Notes: a model not told the origin generated them from the letters alone. DNA of 46,630 bases from an uncultured Lachnospiraceae bacterium (GCA_902789265.1 CADANR010000018.1:1-46630), one strand, 5' to 3'. Shown: positions 27,706 to 37,468, counted from the stretch's first letter. Made by a program: numbers and translations.

Positions 27706-28976
27706 AAACCACTCTGAAACATTATAAAAAAAGAGTTGAATATTCGCTTAAAATGAAGCGGGAGAAATATACCATTCTGATTCCGGAAATGGCACCCCTT
27801 CATTTCCGCTTAATTAAGCCGATTCTGGCCCGTGACGGATACAATACCGACCTGATGGGTTATGAAGGCCCGGAAGTGCTTAAAAAGGGCTTGCAGTACG
27901 TTCATAACGATATCTGTTATCCCTGCCTTTTAATTACCGGACAGATGCTTACGGCAATGGAATCCGGAAAATACGATCCCGATAAGGTTGCCATGATGAT
28001 TACCCAATCCGGTGGCGGCTGCAGGGATTCAAACTATATCAATTTAATGCGTAAAGCCTTTGCAAAAGCCGGTTATCCACAGGTGCCTTTTCTTTCGGCT
28101 AATACCTGGTTTATGGAATATAACGGCGGTGTACTGATGCGGATTTCCACCCTGTTTATGGCTGTTGCGGGTATGGTTTACGGGGATTTTCTGATGATAC
28201 TCGGAAACCAGGTAAGACCATATGAAGTAAACAAAGGCGAAACCGATGCATTAATCGATAAATGGATTGAATTCTTAATCAAAGAATTCGAACACGGGAG
28301 AGGATACTCCAAGAAAGCCATGCGCAAGAATCTTCACGCAATGGGCGAAGAATTTATAAAGATTGAAAAGACCGATGAAAAGAAGGTCAAGGTCGCAATA
28401 GTCGGCGAGCTGTTCTTAAAATATTCCGTTCCGGGAAATAACCATCTGGAAGAATTCTTAGCGGAACAGAACTGCGAAGTGTATATGCCCAGCATGCTTG
28501 GATTCGGTGTTTATAAAACGAACGGTGCACTGGAAGAATTAAAGAAATTCGGCGGAAAACCATGGAAAAGGATAATCATGGAAATTGTCATGAAATGGTA
28601 TTTCGGTATCGAAGACCTTTTGATTTCCGCGATAGAGGAATTTCCGCAGTTTACTGCACCGGAACGTGTAACCGACCTTGTTCACAGAGCGGAAGGCATT
28701 ATCGACCGGGCAAACAGCATGGGAGAGGGCTGGTATGTAGCGGCGGAAGTATTGGAATTCGCGGAACACGGCTATGAAAACGTGGTTTGCGTTCAGCCGT
28801 TCGGGTGTCTTCCCTGCCATGTAGCAGTAAAGGGAGTATTAAACAAAGTACGTCAGGTAAATCCCAAAGTCAATGCCGTGGATATCGAATATGATCCCGG
28901 TGCCACAAAGGTTAATCAGGAAAACAGAATTAAGCTGATGCTTGCGGTGGCGAGAGAGAACTTGGAGAAAGAATAG
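27702..28976 (+). CDS. HgdB/BcrB-like 2-hydroxyacyl-CoA dehydratase-type component
   Basis: A 424-residue iron-sulfur reductase/dehydratase component that overlaps the activator gene by 4 bases (ATGA). Conserved cysteines are C72 and C75 (ICYPC), C107 (GGGCRDS), and C363, C369 and C372 (CVQPFGCLPC), consistent with one or more Fe-S clusters. In many Firmicutes this part is fused to the activator in one protein of about 1400 residues; here the two are split at the domain border. It probably accepts electrons from the activator and carries out the radical reduction step; in the plasmalogen model it converts an ester-linked chain to the vinyl ether. It ends with TAG just before a terminator. Confidence 0.85.
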   Translation: MKTTLKHYKKRVEYSLKMKREKYTILIPEMAPLHFRLIKPILARDGYNTDLMGYEGPEVLKKGLQYVHNDICYPCLLITGQMLTAMESGKYDPDKVAMMITQSGGGCRDSNYINLMRKAFAKAGYPQVPFLSANTWFMEYNGGVLMRISTLFMAVAGMVYGDFLMILGNQVRPYEVNKGETDALIDKWIEFLIKEFEHGRGYSKKAMRKNLHAMGEEFIKIEKTDEKKVKVAIVGELFLKYSVPGNNHLEEFLAEQNCEVYMPSMLGFGVYKTNGALEELKKFGGKPWKRIIMEIVMKWYFGIEDLLISAIEEFPQFTAPERVTDLVHRAEGIIDRANSMGEGWYVAAEVLEFAEHGYENVVCVQPFGCLPCHVAVKGVLNKVRQVNPKVNAVDIEYDPGATKVNQENRIKLMLAVARENLEKE

Positions 28977-28978
28977 AA

Positions 28979-29012
28979 AAGAGCACCCCGATTGGGATGC
29001 TCTTAATTTTTT
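28979..29012. terminator. bidirectional terminator between the activase operon and potD
   Basis: AAGAGCA-CCC pairs with GGG-ATGCTCTT around CGATT (28979-29004), followed by AATTTTTT on the plus strand and by TTTTCTATTC on the minus strand. It serves both converging operons. It begins 3 bases after the TAG stop, so this TAG behaves as a real stop. Confidence 0.85.
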
Positions 29013-29038
29013 AATAAACTTTAGCGAGTGCGACATTA

Positions 29039-30118
29039 TTATTTGGATTTAACCTGCTTCCAGAGATCGGAATATTTCTGATCACCTTCAGCACCGAGAT
29101 AATGATAGGTTTCAAGTCCTTCATACTGGGAAAGATCCGGGAATGCAATCGGTGAATTCCTGATTTCATCATCCTCGATTAATTCCCTTGCAGCCACATT
29201 CGGAGTGGAGTAGGTAATGAAATCAAAGTTCTTTAATGCAATTTCCGGTTTGCACATATAATTGATAAATGCTTCTGCATTTTCTTTATTCTGCGCATTC
29301 TTCGGAATTACCCAGCAGTCAATCCATACATTGGTTCCTTCCTTCGGAATTACATATTCCAGATCGGAATTTTCACGCTGCGTATAAATTGCTTCACCGG
29401 AATAAATAACACCGATAGCAGCTTCGTTTCCGATCATCTTATCACGAACCTGGTCAACAACATATGCCTGGACCAGCGGCTTTTGCTCTATTAAGAGATT
29501 CTTTGCAGCTTCAAGTTCCGTATCATCAAGCGTGTTCATGGAATGTCCCTGTAATTTCAATGCAACCATGAATGCATCACGAACGGAATTCTGCATGAGA
29601 ATGTCACCCTTGTATTTTTCGTCCCAGAGAACGGACCAGGAATCAATCGGCTCATCCACTTTGGTCTTGTTATAAAGAATTCCGACGGTTCCCCAGCAGT
29701 AGGGTACAGCATAATGATTCATGGGATCGAATTCACGGGCGGATTCCATATACTGTTCACCGATATTGGAAATGTTCGGAACATTGTCAAAATTGATTTC
29801 CTGTAAGAGATCGTTGTCAATCATCTTCTGGATCATGTAATCGGAAGGGCAGAGTACATCGTAAGTTACGGCTCCGGCTTCAACCTTCGGATACATAATT
29901 TCATTGGTTTCATACTCATCATAAATAACCTTGATTCCGGTTTCTTCCGTAAAAGAATCCAGTACGTCGGGATCAATGTATTCACCCCAGTTGTAAACAT
30001 ATACTTCCTTTTTGGAACTTCCTGTTGTTCCGGTTCCGGTACAACCGCAAAGAAGCGGAAGAATTGTGCATGCACAGGTTACAACTGCGACAGCGATTTT
30101 CAAGTTTTTCTTTTTCAA
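29039..30118 (-). CDS. potD: spermidine/putrescine-binding lipoprotein PotD
   Basis: Extracytoplasmic substrate-binding protein of the polyamine ABC importer. The N-terminus (MKKKNLKIAVAVV, then LPLLCGC) is a lipoprotein signal with the lipobox Cys at the CGC end. The mature part starts EVYVYNWGEYIDPDVL, the PotD/PotF hallmark, and contains YDVLCPSDYMIQKM, YAVPYCWGTVGILYNK and IGVIYSGEA. The start is TTG at 30118, supported by GGAGG 8 bases upstream. It is the last gene of potABCD and is separated from potC by an 89-base gap with a stem-loop. Confidence 0.95.
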   Translation of the reverse strand: MKKKNLKIAVAVVTCACTILPLLCGCTGTGTTGSSKKEVYVYNWGEYIDPDVLDSFTEETGIKVIYDEYETNEIMYPKVEAGAVTYDVLCPSDYMIQKMIDNDLLQEINFDNVPNISNIGEQYMESAREFDPMNHYAVPYCWGTVGILYNKTKVDEPIDSWSVLWDEKYKGDILMQNSVRDAFMVALKLQGHSMNTLDDTELEAAKNLLIEQKPLVQAYVVDQVRDKMIGNEAAIGVIYSGEAIYTQRENSDLEYVIPKEGTNVWIDCWVIPKNAQNKENAEAFINYMCKPEIALKNFDFITYSTPNVAARELIEDDEIRNSPIAFPDLSQYEGLETYHYLGAEGDQKYSDLWKQVKSK

Positions 30119-30157
30119 ATTCGTTTCCTCCTGAAATAAAACTCCCTTTTAAAAGGA

Positions 30158-30204
30158 TTTAAAACATACCCGTTCATTATACTTGATAACGGCATATTTT
30201 AAAA
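30158..30204 (-). other. imperfect stem-loop between potC and potD
   Basis: The arms TTTAAAACATACCCGTT (30158-30174) and AACGGCATATTTTAAAA (30188-30204) pair with a few mismatches. No strong T-tract follows on the minus strand. It could slow degradation of the potD part of the mRNA or reduce readthrough; binding proteins often need more copies than the permease. Confidence 0.35.
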
Positions 30205-30207
30205 CAA

Positions 30208-30990
30208 TTATTTTGCTTTTTTCTTTTTTCCGGCTGCGGGAAGTGTATTAATCAGGATTAAAAGCACTAAAACCGAGATAAAGATGAGTGTGGACAATGC
30301 ATACATTTTCGGATCGATTCCTTTTTTCAACTGTGCATACACTTTGGTGGAAATGGTATCTACTCCGGCGCCTTTCGTAAAGTGCGTAATGATAAAATCG
30401 TCAAGCGACATTGTGAATGCCATTAAAAAGCCCGATAGTACACCCGGCCAGATGTCCGGAAGAATTACTTTGAAAAATGCATAAACCGGAGTGGCACCGA
30501 GGTCGAGAGCGGCTTCGTAATTGGAAGGATTCATATTCTTGATTCTCGGCATTACACTTAAGATTACGTAAGAGATATTAAACGTGATATGCGCAAGCAG
30601 TATTGAAACAAAGCCGAATTTAAACCGGAAGAAGATGAATAAAAGCATTAATGAAATACCGGTCACGATATCGGCATTCAGCATCGGAATATTTGTAACG
30701 CCGAGCATCGTTGACTTCGCGAGTGTTCCCATTTTATTCATTGCAAGAGCGGCAATTGTTCCGATGATACATGCAACAAGTGCGGAAATAAATGCAATTA
30801 AAAGGGTATTGATAAGCGCCTGCATAATAATATGGTCGCCGAATAATTTTACATACCAATCGAACGTAAAGCCGCCCCATTTTGCTCTGGATTTGGACTT
30901 ATTAAAGCTAAGTACAATCAAAACCACCATCGGAGCGTAGAGAAATACGAAAATCAATGCCGAATAAAGTATTTTGAGCGCTTTTTTCAT
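30208..30990 (-). CDS. potC: spermidine/putrescine ABC transporter permease PotC
   Basis: A 260-residue inner-membrane permease with six predicted helices. The N-terminal FVFLYAPMVVLIVLSFNKS and the EAA-type loop SNYEAALDLGATPVYAFFKV, then PDIWPGVLSGFLMAFTMSLD, are PotC hallmarks. Its ATG overlaps the potB stop by 4 bases on the minus strand, so the two subunits are made together. Confidence 0.95.
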   Translation of the reverse strand: MKKALKILYSALIFVFLYAPMVVLIVLSFNKSKSRAKWGGFTFDWYVKLFGDHIIMQALINTLLIAFISALVACIIGTIAALAMNKMGTLAKSTMLGVTNIPMLNADIVTGISLMLLFIFFRFKFGFVSILLAHITFNISYVILSVMPRIKNMNPSNYEAALDLGATPVYAFFKVILPDIWPGVLSGFLMAFTMSLDDFIITHFTKGAGVDTISTKVYAQLKKGIDPKMYALSTLIFISVLVLLILINTLPAAGKKKKAK

Positions 30991-31811
30991 ATCGCATTTC
31001 CCTCCCCTTCTTTATCGAAAATCGAAGTAATAACCATGCTGATTACAATAAATACCATAAGCACGATTGATAATCCGGAACCTAAATTCCAGTTGGAATT
31101 CTGTGTAAATTCCTGTTCTATAACGTTACCGATTAAAAGAATTTTGCTGCCGCCCAACATTTCGGATACAACGAAGGTTGTAAGAGAAGGAACAAATACC
31201 ATTGTAATTCCGGAAATAATTCCGGGAACGGAAAGCGGAAGGGTAATCTTAAGCAATGCCTGAAAATAATTTGCACCCAAATCTCTTGCAGCATTTAAGA
31301 CGTTCTGGTCGATTTTGCTGATCACGTTATAAAGCGGCAGAATCATAAACGGCAGGAAGTTATAAATCATACCGAATACGATTGCGGCCGGCGTATTGAT
31401 GATATGTAAGGTCGGAAGATGAAAAAAGCTTAACACGTTATTGATGATGCCGTCATTTTCCAGTAATGTCTGCCATGCAAGCGTACGAAGCAGGAAATTC
31501 ATCCACATCGGAAGGATAAAAATAAACACAATCAAATGCTCATTCTTGTTTTTTATGGATGCAAGAATGAGAGCAAGAGGGTATGCCAGAAGGATGCAGA
31601 TTACGGTTGAAATCAAAGCCAGAATTAATGCAATATAAAGGCTTTTGAGATGAACCGGATCTGTAATGGCCATAACATTTGAAAATGTAAATTTCCCGTT
31701 TATATCCGTTAAGCCATAGTAAAAAACCATCAACAGCGGAATGATGATAAATGCTATCGCCCATAAAACATACGGAACGGAAAGGAATTTAACAAATTTA
31801 TTATTCTTCAA
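30987..31811 (-). CDS. potB: spermidine/putrescine ABC transporter permease PotB
   Basis: The second membrane subunit, about 274 residues. It begins [20 protein letters not shown] and contains the EAA loop [21 protein letters not shown] chose TTG at 31811 because AGGAGG lies 9 bases upstream. An in-frame GTG at 31835 would extend it by 8 residues. With the TTG the gene overlaps the end of potA by 11 bases. Confidence 0.93.
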   Translation of the reverse strand: MKNNKFVKFLSVPYVLWAIAFIIIPLLMVFYYGLTDINGKFTFSNVMAITDPVHLKSLYIALILALISTVICILLAYPLALILASIKNKNEHLIVFIFILPMWMNFLLRTLAWQTLLENDGIINNVLSFFHLPTLHIINTPAAIVFGMIYNFLPFMILPLYNVISKIDQNVLNAARDLGANYFQALLKITLPLSVPGIISGITMVFVPSLTTFVVSEMLGGSKILLIGNVIEQEFTQNSNWNLGSGLSIVLMVFIVISMVITSIFDKEGEGNAI

Positions 31812-32931
31812 TGGGAGCAGCCTCCTCGTCTTCACTTTCCGGTTTATTCATAATCTGAATATTAAAAGGATCGATATTAATGCCGACTTTCTGACCTACG
31901 GGGAAGAGGGAAGTGGAATGAACAAGCCATTCATAACCGTTTGCCATAACTTCCATTTCATAATGAACCCCTTTAAAAATCAAATGCGTAACAACTCCCT
32001 GAATCCGCCCGGTTTCTTTCCAGCTGTCTGAATCTAAGCTTGTTCCGGAAGAAGTAACGTCAAAATCGTCGGGGAGCGTAATCAGTTCCACATCTTCGGG
32101 ACGGATGACCGCATCGACAGGTTTGTTTTCGCCGAAATCTTTATCCACGCAGGGGAATTTCACGCCGAGAATTTCCACCAGCTCGTCACGGATCATGGTA
32201 GAAGAGATAATGTTGGAATCCCCGATAAAGTCAGCAACAAAGGCATTTTCAGGTTCATTGTAAATCATTTCCGGAGTGCCGATCTGCTGGATATACCCCT
32301 GGTTCATTACGACAATCGTATCGGACATGGTCAGAGCTTCTTCCTGATCATGCGTTACGTATACGAAGGTAATTCCCAGTTCTTTTTTTAGACGGATCAG
32401 TTCATACTGCATGTCCTGACGAAGCTTTAAATCAAGTGCACCCAAAGGCTCGTCGAGCAGAAGGACTTTAGGCTCATTAACAATAGCACGGGCAATGGCA
32501 ATACGCTGTTTCTGACCGCCGGATAAAGAATCCGGATATCTGGAACCGTAATCCTCCAGGTTTACAAGCTTTAAGGCATATTTAATCTTGTCATCAATGT
32601 AGGATTTCGATTTCTTTTTAATCTTTAAACCAAATGCAATATTTTCCGCAATTGTCATGTGTGTAAAAAGAGCATACTGCTGGAATACGGTATTTAACTG
32701 CCTTTTGTTCGGAGCCAGCTTCGTAATGTCTTCGCCGTCAAAAATGACCTTGCCGATATCGGGCGTTTCGAATCCGCCGATGATACGAAGAGTAGTGGTT
32801 TTTCCGCAGCCTGAAGGACCGAGTAATGTTAAGAACTCATTCTCGCGGATATATAGGTTCATTTCGTCCAGTACAAGATTGCTGCCGAACGACTTGGAAA
32901 TATTCTGTAAATCAATCAGGTGTTTGCTCAT
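31801..32931 (-). CDS. potA: spermidine/putrescine ABC transporter ATP-binding protein PotA
   Basis: ATPase of the polyamine importer. Walker A is GPSGCGKTT, the signature is [14 protein letters not shown], Walker B is [12 protein letters not shown] and the switch is [15 protein letters not shown]-terminal TOBE-type regulatory domain follows ([10 protein letters not shown], then [11 protein letters not shown]). At 376 residues the length is normal. It is the first gene of the minus-strand potABCD operon. Confidence 0.96.
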   Translation of the reverse strand: MSKHLIDLQNISKSFGSNLVLDEMNLYIRENEFLTLLGPSGCGKTTTLRIIGGFETPDIGKVIFDGEDITKLAPNKRQLNTVFQQYALFTHMTIAENIAFGLKIKKKSKSYIDDKIKYALKLVNLEDYGSRYPDSLSGGQKQRIAIARAIVNEPKVLLLDEPLGALDLKLRQDMQYELIRLKKELGITFVYVTHDQEEALTMSDTIVVMNQGYIQQIGTPEMIYNEPENAFVADFIGDSNIISSTMIRDELVEILGVKFPCVDKDFGENKPVDAVIRPEDVELITLPDDFDVTSSGTSLDSDSWKETGRIQGVVTHLIFKGVHYEMEVMANGYEWLVHSTSLFPVGQKVGINIDPFNIQIMNKPESEDEEAAPIEE

Positions 32932-33023
32932 TTCTTAATCCTTTTAGAGTTTTTTACATTGAAATGGTTAATATTGTTTCGGTTTTTTCTACTTAATTAT
33001 ATATAAAAAAACAAACTGATAAA

Positions 33024-33051
33024 ATTATACAGGGTATGGGCGCAAAGTCAA
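33024..33051 (-). promoter_or_regulatory. promoter of the potABCD operon
   Basis: On the minus strand: -35 TTGACT (33046-33051), a 16-base spacer and a perfect -10 TATAAT (33024-33029). It lies about 90 bases upstream of potA, back to back with the plus-strand promoter at 33079. Confidence 0.75.
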
Positions 33052-33078
33052 TGTGCTTTTCAAAGAAACATAATTTAT

Positions 33079-33107
33079 TTTACAAAGGATTCTGTTTGTG
33101 TTAACAT
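33079..33107 (+). promoter_or_regulatory. promoter of the lactonase gene
   Basis: -35 TTTACA (33079-33084), a 17-base spacer and -10 TAACAT (33102-33107), giving a leader of about 60 bases before ATG 33175. Confidence 0.6.
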
Positions 33108-33174
33108 ATATAAGTATTTTTGCGTCTTTTTGTATTTTAAAACGTTACAAATTAACGAAAAAGGAGCAAATCCG

Positions 33175-34239
33175 ATGGCAGATAACCAGAACAAAACCAA
33201 ATTTGTAGCTTATGTTTCCACGTATACCTCCAAGGATAAACGCGGAATAACGATATATGATGTAGACAATGAGACCGGTGTATTTACCGAAAAAGGAAAG
33301 GTTGCGATTTCCAATTCATCTTATCTTACCTGTTCCCATAACCGGAAATACCTGTATTCCATTACGGATTTCGGTGTAAAAGGATTTCGGATTTTGGAAG
33401 ACGGTCTTTTGGAAGAGATTAATGAAGCTTCCATTAACGGAATGCGTGGATGCTATTTATCTGTCGATTACAAGGATAAATTCATTTTTGTTTCCGGTTA
33501 TCACGACGGTAAATTAACCGTACTTCGCTTAAACGATGACGGAAGCATCGGTGAAATCACGGAAGAGATTTATTTCAAAGGCTTAGGCGATGTCATGGAG
33601 CGTAATTTCACGCCTCATGTAACATGTGCGAAAATGTCCAGAGACAACCGTTTCCTTTTTGCAACCGACAGCGGCATGAATCATACCTATGTGTATGAAT
33701 TAAATCATGAAAAAGGAACATTAAGACAAATCGACATCATCCGAAGCGAAATGAATGCAGGTCCCAGACATTTAATTACATCCGCAAACGGCAAATTTAT
33801 TTATATCGTCAACGAGCTTGCCAATACGATTGATGTATTTTCCTATACACTTGTAAGCGAGCATGATCCGGAGTTTGAAAAGATTCAGACCATCTCTACA
33901 TTAAACGAATATCATGCAAGCAAGAGTATTTCCTGTACTCTGAAATTATCTGCAGACAGGGAGCACATTGTTGCAACCAATGCCGGTGACAACTCGGTTT
34001 GCATTTTCAAAAGAAATAACGAGACCGGAGAGCTTTCCAGAGTTTTATGCCTGCCGATCAGCGGTTCGTATCCGAAGGATGCGCTTTTGTATCCGGATAA
34101 CAAGCATTTGGTAAGTTTAAACCATGAGTCCGGAACCATGACATTCTTTGCATGCGATATGGAAAAAGGCTTGATTTTCATGTCTTCCAAGGAGATTAAA
34201 ATCGAGCATCCCAACTGCATTATTTTTGTTCCGGTGTAA
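33175..34239 (+). CDS. lactonase-family beta-propeller protein (6-phosphogluconolactonase-like)
   Basis: A 354-residue protein of the seven-bladed lactonase family (YbhE/Pgl type). Repeated blade motifs include YVSTYTSKDKRGITIYDVD, HVTCAKMSRDNRFLFATDSG, GPRHLITSANGKFIYIVNE and PKDALLYPDNKHLVSLNHES. In other bacteria members hydrolyse 6-phosphogluconolactone, but many are uncharacterised and no pentose-phosphate neighbour is here. The start at 33175 is set by AAAAAGGAG just upstream; the frame is open further to TTG 33130. tgt begins 2 bases after its stop. Confidence 0.85.
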   Translation: MADNQNKTKFVAYVSTYTSKDKRGITIYDVDNETGVFTEKGKVAISNSSYLTCSHNRKYLYSITDFGVKGFRILEDGLLEEINEASINGMRGCYLSVDYKDKFIFVSGYHDGKLTVLRLNDDGSIGEITEEIYFKGLGDVMERNFTPHVTCAKMSRDNRFLFATDSGMNHTYVYELNHEKGTLRQIDIIRSEMNAGPRHLITSANGKFIYIVNELANTIDVFSYTLVSEHDPEFEKIQTISTLNEYHASKSISCTLKLSADREHIVATNAGDNSVCIFKRNNETGELSRVLCLPISGSYPKDALLYPDNKHLVSLNHESGTMTFFACDMEKGLIFMSSKEIKIEHPNCIIFVPV

Positions 34240-34241
34240 AT

Positions 34242-35381
34242 ATGAACGGTGAATTTAAAATTTTAACAAAAGAAGGCGCTGCCAAGAGAGGCACGTTTGA
34301 AACCGTTCACGGCACCATTCAGACTCCCGTATTCATGAATGTCGGTACGGTAGCGGCAATTAAAGGTGCGGTTTCCACGGAAGATTTGGAACGGATCGGT
34401 ACGCAGGTACAGTTATCGAATACCTATCACCTGCATGTTCGTCCCGGCGATGAAATCGTAAAAAAAATGGGCGGCCTGCACAAATTCATGTCCTGGAACA
34501 AACCGATTCTGACAGACTCCGGCGGATTTCAGGTATTCTCCCTGGCGGGATTAAGGAAGATTAAAGAAGAAGGTGTTACCTTCCAGTCGCATATAGACGG
34601 GCATAAAATCTTCATGGGACCGGAAGAAAGCATGCAGATTCAGTCCAATTTAGCATCCACGATTGCCATGGCATTTGATGAATGTCCTCCGAGCAAAGCG
34701 GAGCGAAGTTATGTGGAACAGTCAGTCGCAAGAACAACCAGATGGCTTGAACGCTGCAAGGTCAAGATGGATGAGTTAAACCAAAGAGACGATACCATCA
34801 ATAAAGACCAGCTTTTATTCGGAATCAACCAGGGCGCGGTCTATGCGGATATCCGTATCGAGCACGCGAAACGAATCAGTGAACTGGACCTTCCCGGATA
34901 TGCAATCGGCGGTCTTGCGGTCGGTGAAACCCATGCGGAAATGTACGATATGCTTGAAAAAACCGTTCCGTATCTGCCGGACAACAAGCCGGTATACCTG
35001 ATGGGTGTAGGAACTCCCGCAAATATTTTGGAAGGTATTGAACGAGGTATTGATTTCTTCGACTGCGTGTATCCTTCGAGAAATGCAAGACATGCGCATT
35101 TATATACAAATTTCGGCAAGATTAATTTACTGAATGCCAGATATGAAACGGATGAAAATCCGATCGAGCCCGGATGCGCATGCCCCACATGCCAAAGATA
35201 TTCCAGAAGCTATATCAGGCATCTTTTAAAAGCGAAAGAAATGCTCGGCATGCGATTATGCGTACTTCATAATCTGTATTTCTACAACAAAATGATGGAA
35301 GAGGCACGAAAAGCACTGGATGCAGGCTGTTTTTCAGATTATAAGAAAAAGAAATTAGCCGGAATGGAAGAGCAGGAATAG
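34242..35381 (+). CDS. tgt: tRNA-guanine transglycosylase
   Basis: Exchanges guanine 34 for preQ1 (or queuine) in GUN-anticodon tRNAs. TDSGGFQVFSLAGLRKI contains the conserved substrate Asp D92. DCVYPSRNARHAHLYT contains nucleophile D274. The zinc site is CACPTCQRYSRSYIRHL with a later His. Length 379 is normal. It ends in TAG, followed by 18 non-homologous codons before TGA at 35436, so here TAG appears to be the proper stop. Confidence 0.97.
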   Translation: MNGEFKILTKEGAAKRGTFETVHGTIQTPVFMNVGTVAAIKGAVSTEDLERIGTQVQLSNTYHLHVRPGDEIVKKMGGLHKFMSWNKPILTDSGGFQVFSLAGLRKIKEEGVTFQSHIDGHKIFMGPEESMQIQSNLASTIAMAFDECPPSKAERSYVEQSVARTTRWLERCKVKMDELNQRDDTINKDQLLFGINQGAVYADIRIEHAKRISELDLPGYAIGGLAVGETHAEMYDMLEKTVPYLPDNKPVYLMGVGTPANILEGIERGIDFFDCVYPSRNARHAHLYTNFGKINLLNARYETDENPIEPGCACPTCQRYSRSYIRHLLKAKEMLGMRLCVLHNLYFYNKMMEEARKALDAGCFSDYKKKKLAGMEEQE

Positions 35382-35462
35382 TCTTTTACGCAAAATATTA
35401 TTTTGGAAGCAATTATAAAAATAAAAGATAAATGGTGAGAGCCACCAAAAGGAGAAAAAGTT

Positions 35463-35801
35463 ATGTTTGATTTATTACTTACCGAGTCCGGAGGATTCTT
35501 AAGCGGAATCTTCGGAAAGTATGCAGGAGTTGCAACCACTGTTCTTTATGTTGTTGCATTTCTTGCAGTTATGTATTTCTTAATGATTCGTCCTTCCCAG
35601 AAGGAGCAGAAGAAACAGGCGGCCATGAAGGATTCCATGGAGGTCGGCGATTATATCGTAACCACCAGCGGATTTTACGGACAGATCATTGATATCGATG
35701 ATGAAGATGTTGTTGTGGAATTCGGAAATAACAAAAACTGCCGTATCCCGATGAAGAAAGAAGCGATTGCTTCCCTTGAGAAGAAGAATCAGGAAAGCTA
35801 A
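35463..35801 (+). CDS. yajC: preprotein translocase accessory subunit YajC
   Basis: A 112-residue single-pass membrane protein of the SecDF-YajC complex. The hydrophobic helix VVAFLAVMYFLMIRPSQKEQ is followed by a charged cytoplasmic domain with VGDYIVTTSGFYGQI, the family signature. Its position after tgt is the classical arrangement. AAAGGAG upstream of ATG 35463 supports the start. secD and secF do not follow here. Confidence 0.93.
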   Translation: MFDLLLTESGGFLSGIFGKYAGVATTVLYVVAFLAVMYFLMIRPSQKEQKKQAAMKDSMEVGDYIVTTSGFYGQIIDIDDEDVVVEFGNNKNCRIPMKKEAIASLEKKNQES

Positions 35802-35815
35802 TTTAAGGAGAACAC

Positions 35816-37468
35816 ATGAAAGGTGCAATTCGTAACACATTTATAGCAATATTGGGGGCTGTTATAATCTGCGTTGCTTTATATGGATGCGTTGCAATCT
35901 ACTATACAGGCGGCTTCGCATATGGTACCGTCATCAACGGATCCGATATAACCGGCATGAGCATCGAGGAAGCGAACTCTGTTCTCGTCGCAAAGACGAC
36001 CTATGAAAGTATCGATATCATCGATAAAAACGGGGACGATTATATTGTCGACATGAACACCATTGCGTATAAAACGGATTTTACCAATGCACTTAATGAG
36101 TATAAGGAAACACATCCGTTGATTGCATGGGGTAAAAATTTCATCGGCAGCGAAGAAGTGAATCTGGAACCGGAAGTTACTTTTGATTCCGGGTTACTTG
36201 AAATGCAGCTTCAGAATGCTCCGTTCATGTCAGCAAGCCCTTTATACAGCGAAGACAATAAAATCGAAATCATTTTAACCGACGATGCCGGTTATCAGAT
36301 TCAGGACAGTACTAAGGATATGCTTCACCCCGACATTGTATTAAGTGCGGTATCCGATGCCATCTACAGGAAAGCAGTCAGCTGCAACCTTGTCGAAGCG
36401 GGCTGTTATGAATCCAAAGAAAATCCCGAACTGGAAAATCAGGTTCACACGTTATATGAAAAGATCAGCGATTTTCAGTCCTTTAAGCTGACCTATGAAA
36501 TGGGACTGACCGAAGAAGTGGTTGATTCCACAATCACATCTTCCTGGATCGCACTTGACGAAAACAATAATTTCTTAACCGACGAAAACGGTAACCTTGT
36601 ATTGGATGAATCCGCAGTACGTAATTATGTAGGAAGCCTTGCGGAGAAATACGATACCAAGAACCATGACAGAGAATTCGTTTCCACAAGCGGAAAGACC
36701 ATTCACTTTAAAGAGTCTCAGGTTCTGTACGGAACAACGCTTGATCAGGATGCGGAAACCAAGGCACTTCTTGCGGATCTGAAAAGCGGCGAAACCGATA
36801 TCAGAAGAGAGCCGAAGTACATTTCCAAGGCTTTCGCCCAGGGTGCGGATGATGTAGGAAATACCTATATCGAAATCAATTTAACCGAACAGCATCTTTA
36901 TTATTATAAAAACGGCGAAGTCTTCTTAGAGTCCGATTTCGTATCCGGAAATATGGCAAGAGGAACCTCAACACCCCAGCTTTTTGCATATGTAAGAAAT
37001 AAAGCGACCAACGTTACCCTTCGTGGTGTTGACTATGAAAGCTTCGTATACTACTGGATGGGAATCTGGCGCGGATACGGAATGCATGATGCTACCTGGA
37101 GAGGTAAATTCGGCGGAAACATTTATAAAACCAACGGATCCCATGGTTGTGTCAACCTTCCTTTAAACTTTATCAAACAGTTCTATCCGGAAGTGGAAGT
37201 CGGAACTCCGTTAATTATGTTCTACGAGCCTGAAGCCACTCAGGAAGAGACCGAGAAGGCCGAAAGAGAACGTGACGAAGCGAGAGCCCGTGCGGATGCC
37301 GCAGAAGCAAGAAGGGCGCAGCAAAAGGCAGAAGCAGAAGCAGCCGCTGCAGCACAGGCCGCATTAGAGCAGGCAGCTTTGGAAGCGCTCCGGCAGCAAC
37401 AGCTGGAGAACGGCGAAGTACCCGCTCCGGAACCGGCTCCCGTTGAAACGCCCGAGAATACCGAATAA
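35816..37468 (+). CDS. membrane-anchored L,D-transpeptidase (YkuD) with PG-binding domain
   Basis: A 550-residue cell-wall enzyme. One N-terminal membrane helix (about 8-30) anchors it. An extracytoplasmic region resembling the PG_binding_4 domain follows (GSDITGMSIEEANSVL), then a YkuD catalytic domain (about 340-470) with YIEINLTEQHLYYY, GMHDATWRGKFGG and the active-site C445 in SHGCVNLPLNF. It forms 3-3 cross-links or modifies peptidoglycan. The last 80 residues are an Ala/Glu/Arg-rich coiled-coil-like stretch ending in a Pro/Glu-rich tail, an unusual extension that may reach into the wall. AAGGAG before ATG 35816; stops TAA and TAG in tandem. Confidence 0.92.
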   Translation: MKGAIRNTFIAILGAVIICVALYGCVAIYYTGGFAYGTVINGSDITGMSIEEANSVLVAKTTYESIDIIDKNGDDYIVDMNTIAYKTDFTNALNEYKETHPLIAWGKNFIGSEEVNLEPEVTFDSGLLEMQLQNAPFMSASPLYSEDNKIEIILTDDAGYQIQDSTKDMLHPDIVLSAVSDAIYRKAVSCNLVEAGCYESKENPELENQVHTLYEKISDFQSFKLTYEMGLTEEVVDSTITSSWIALDENNNFLTDENGNLVLDESAVRNYVGSLAEKYDTKNHDREFVSTSGKTIHFKESQVLYGTTLDQDAETKALLADLKSGETDIRREPKYISKAFAQGADDVGNTYIEINLTEQHLYYYKNGEVFLESDFVSGNMARGTSTPQLFAYVRNKATNVTLRGVDYESFVYYWMGIWRGYGMHDATWRGKFGGNIYKTNGSHGCVNLPLNFIKQFYPEVEVGTPLIMFYEPEATQEETEKAERERDEARARADAAEARRAQQKAEAEAAAAAQAALEQAALEALRQQQLENGEVPAPEPAPVETPENTE

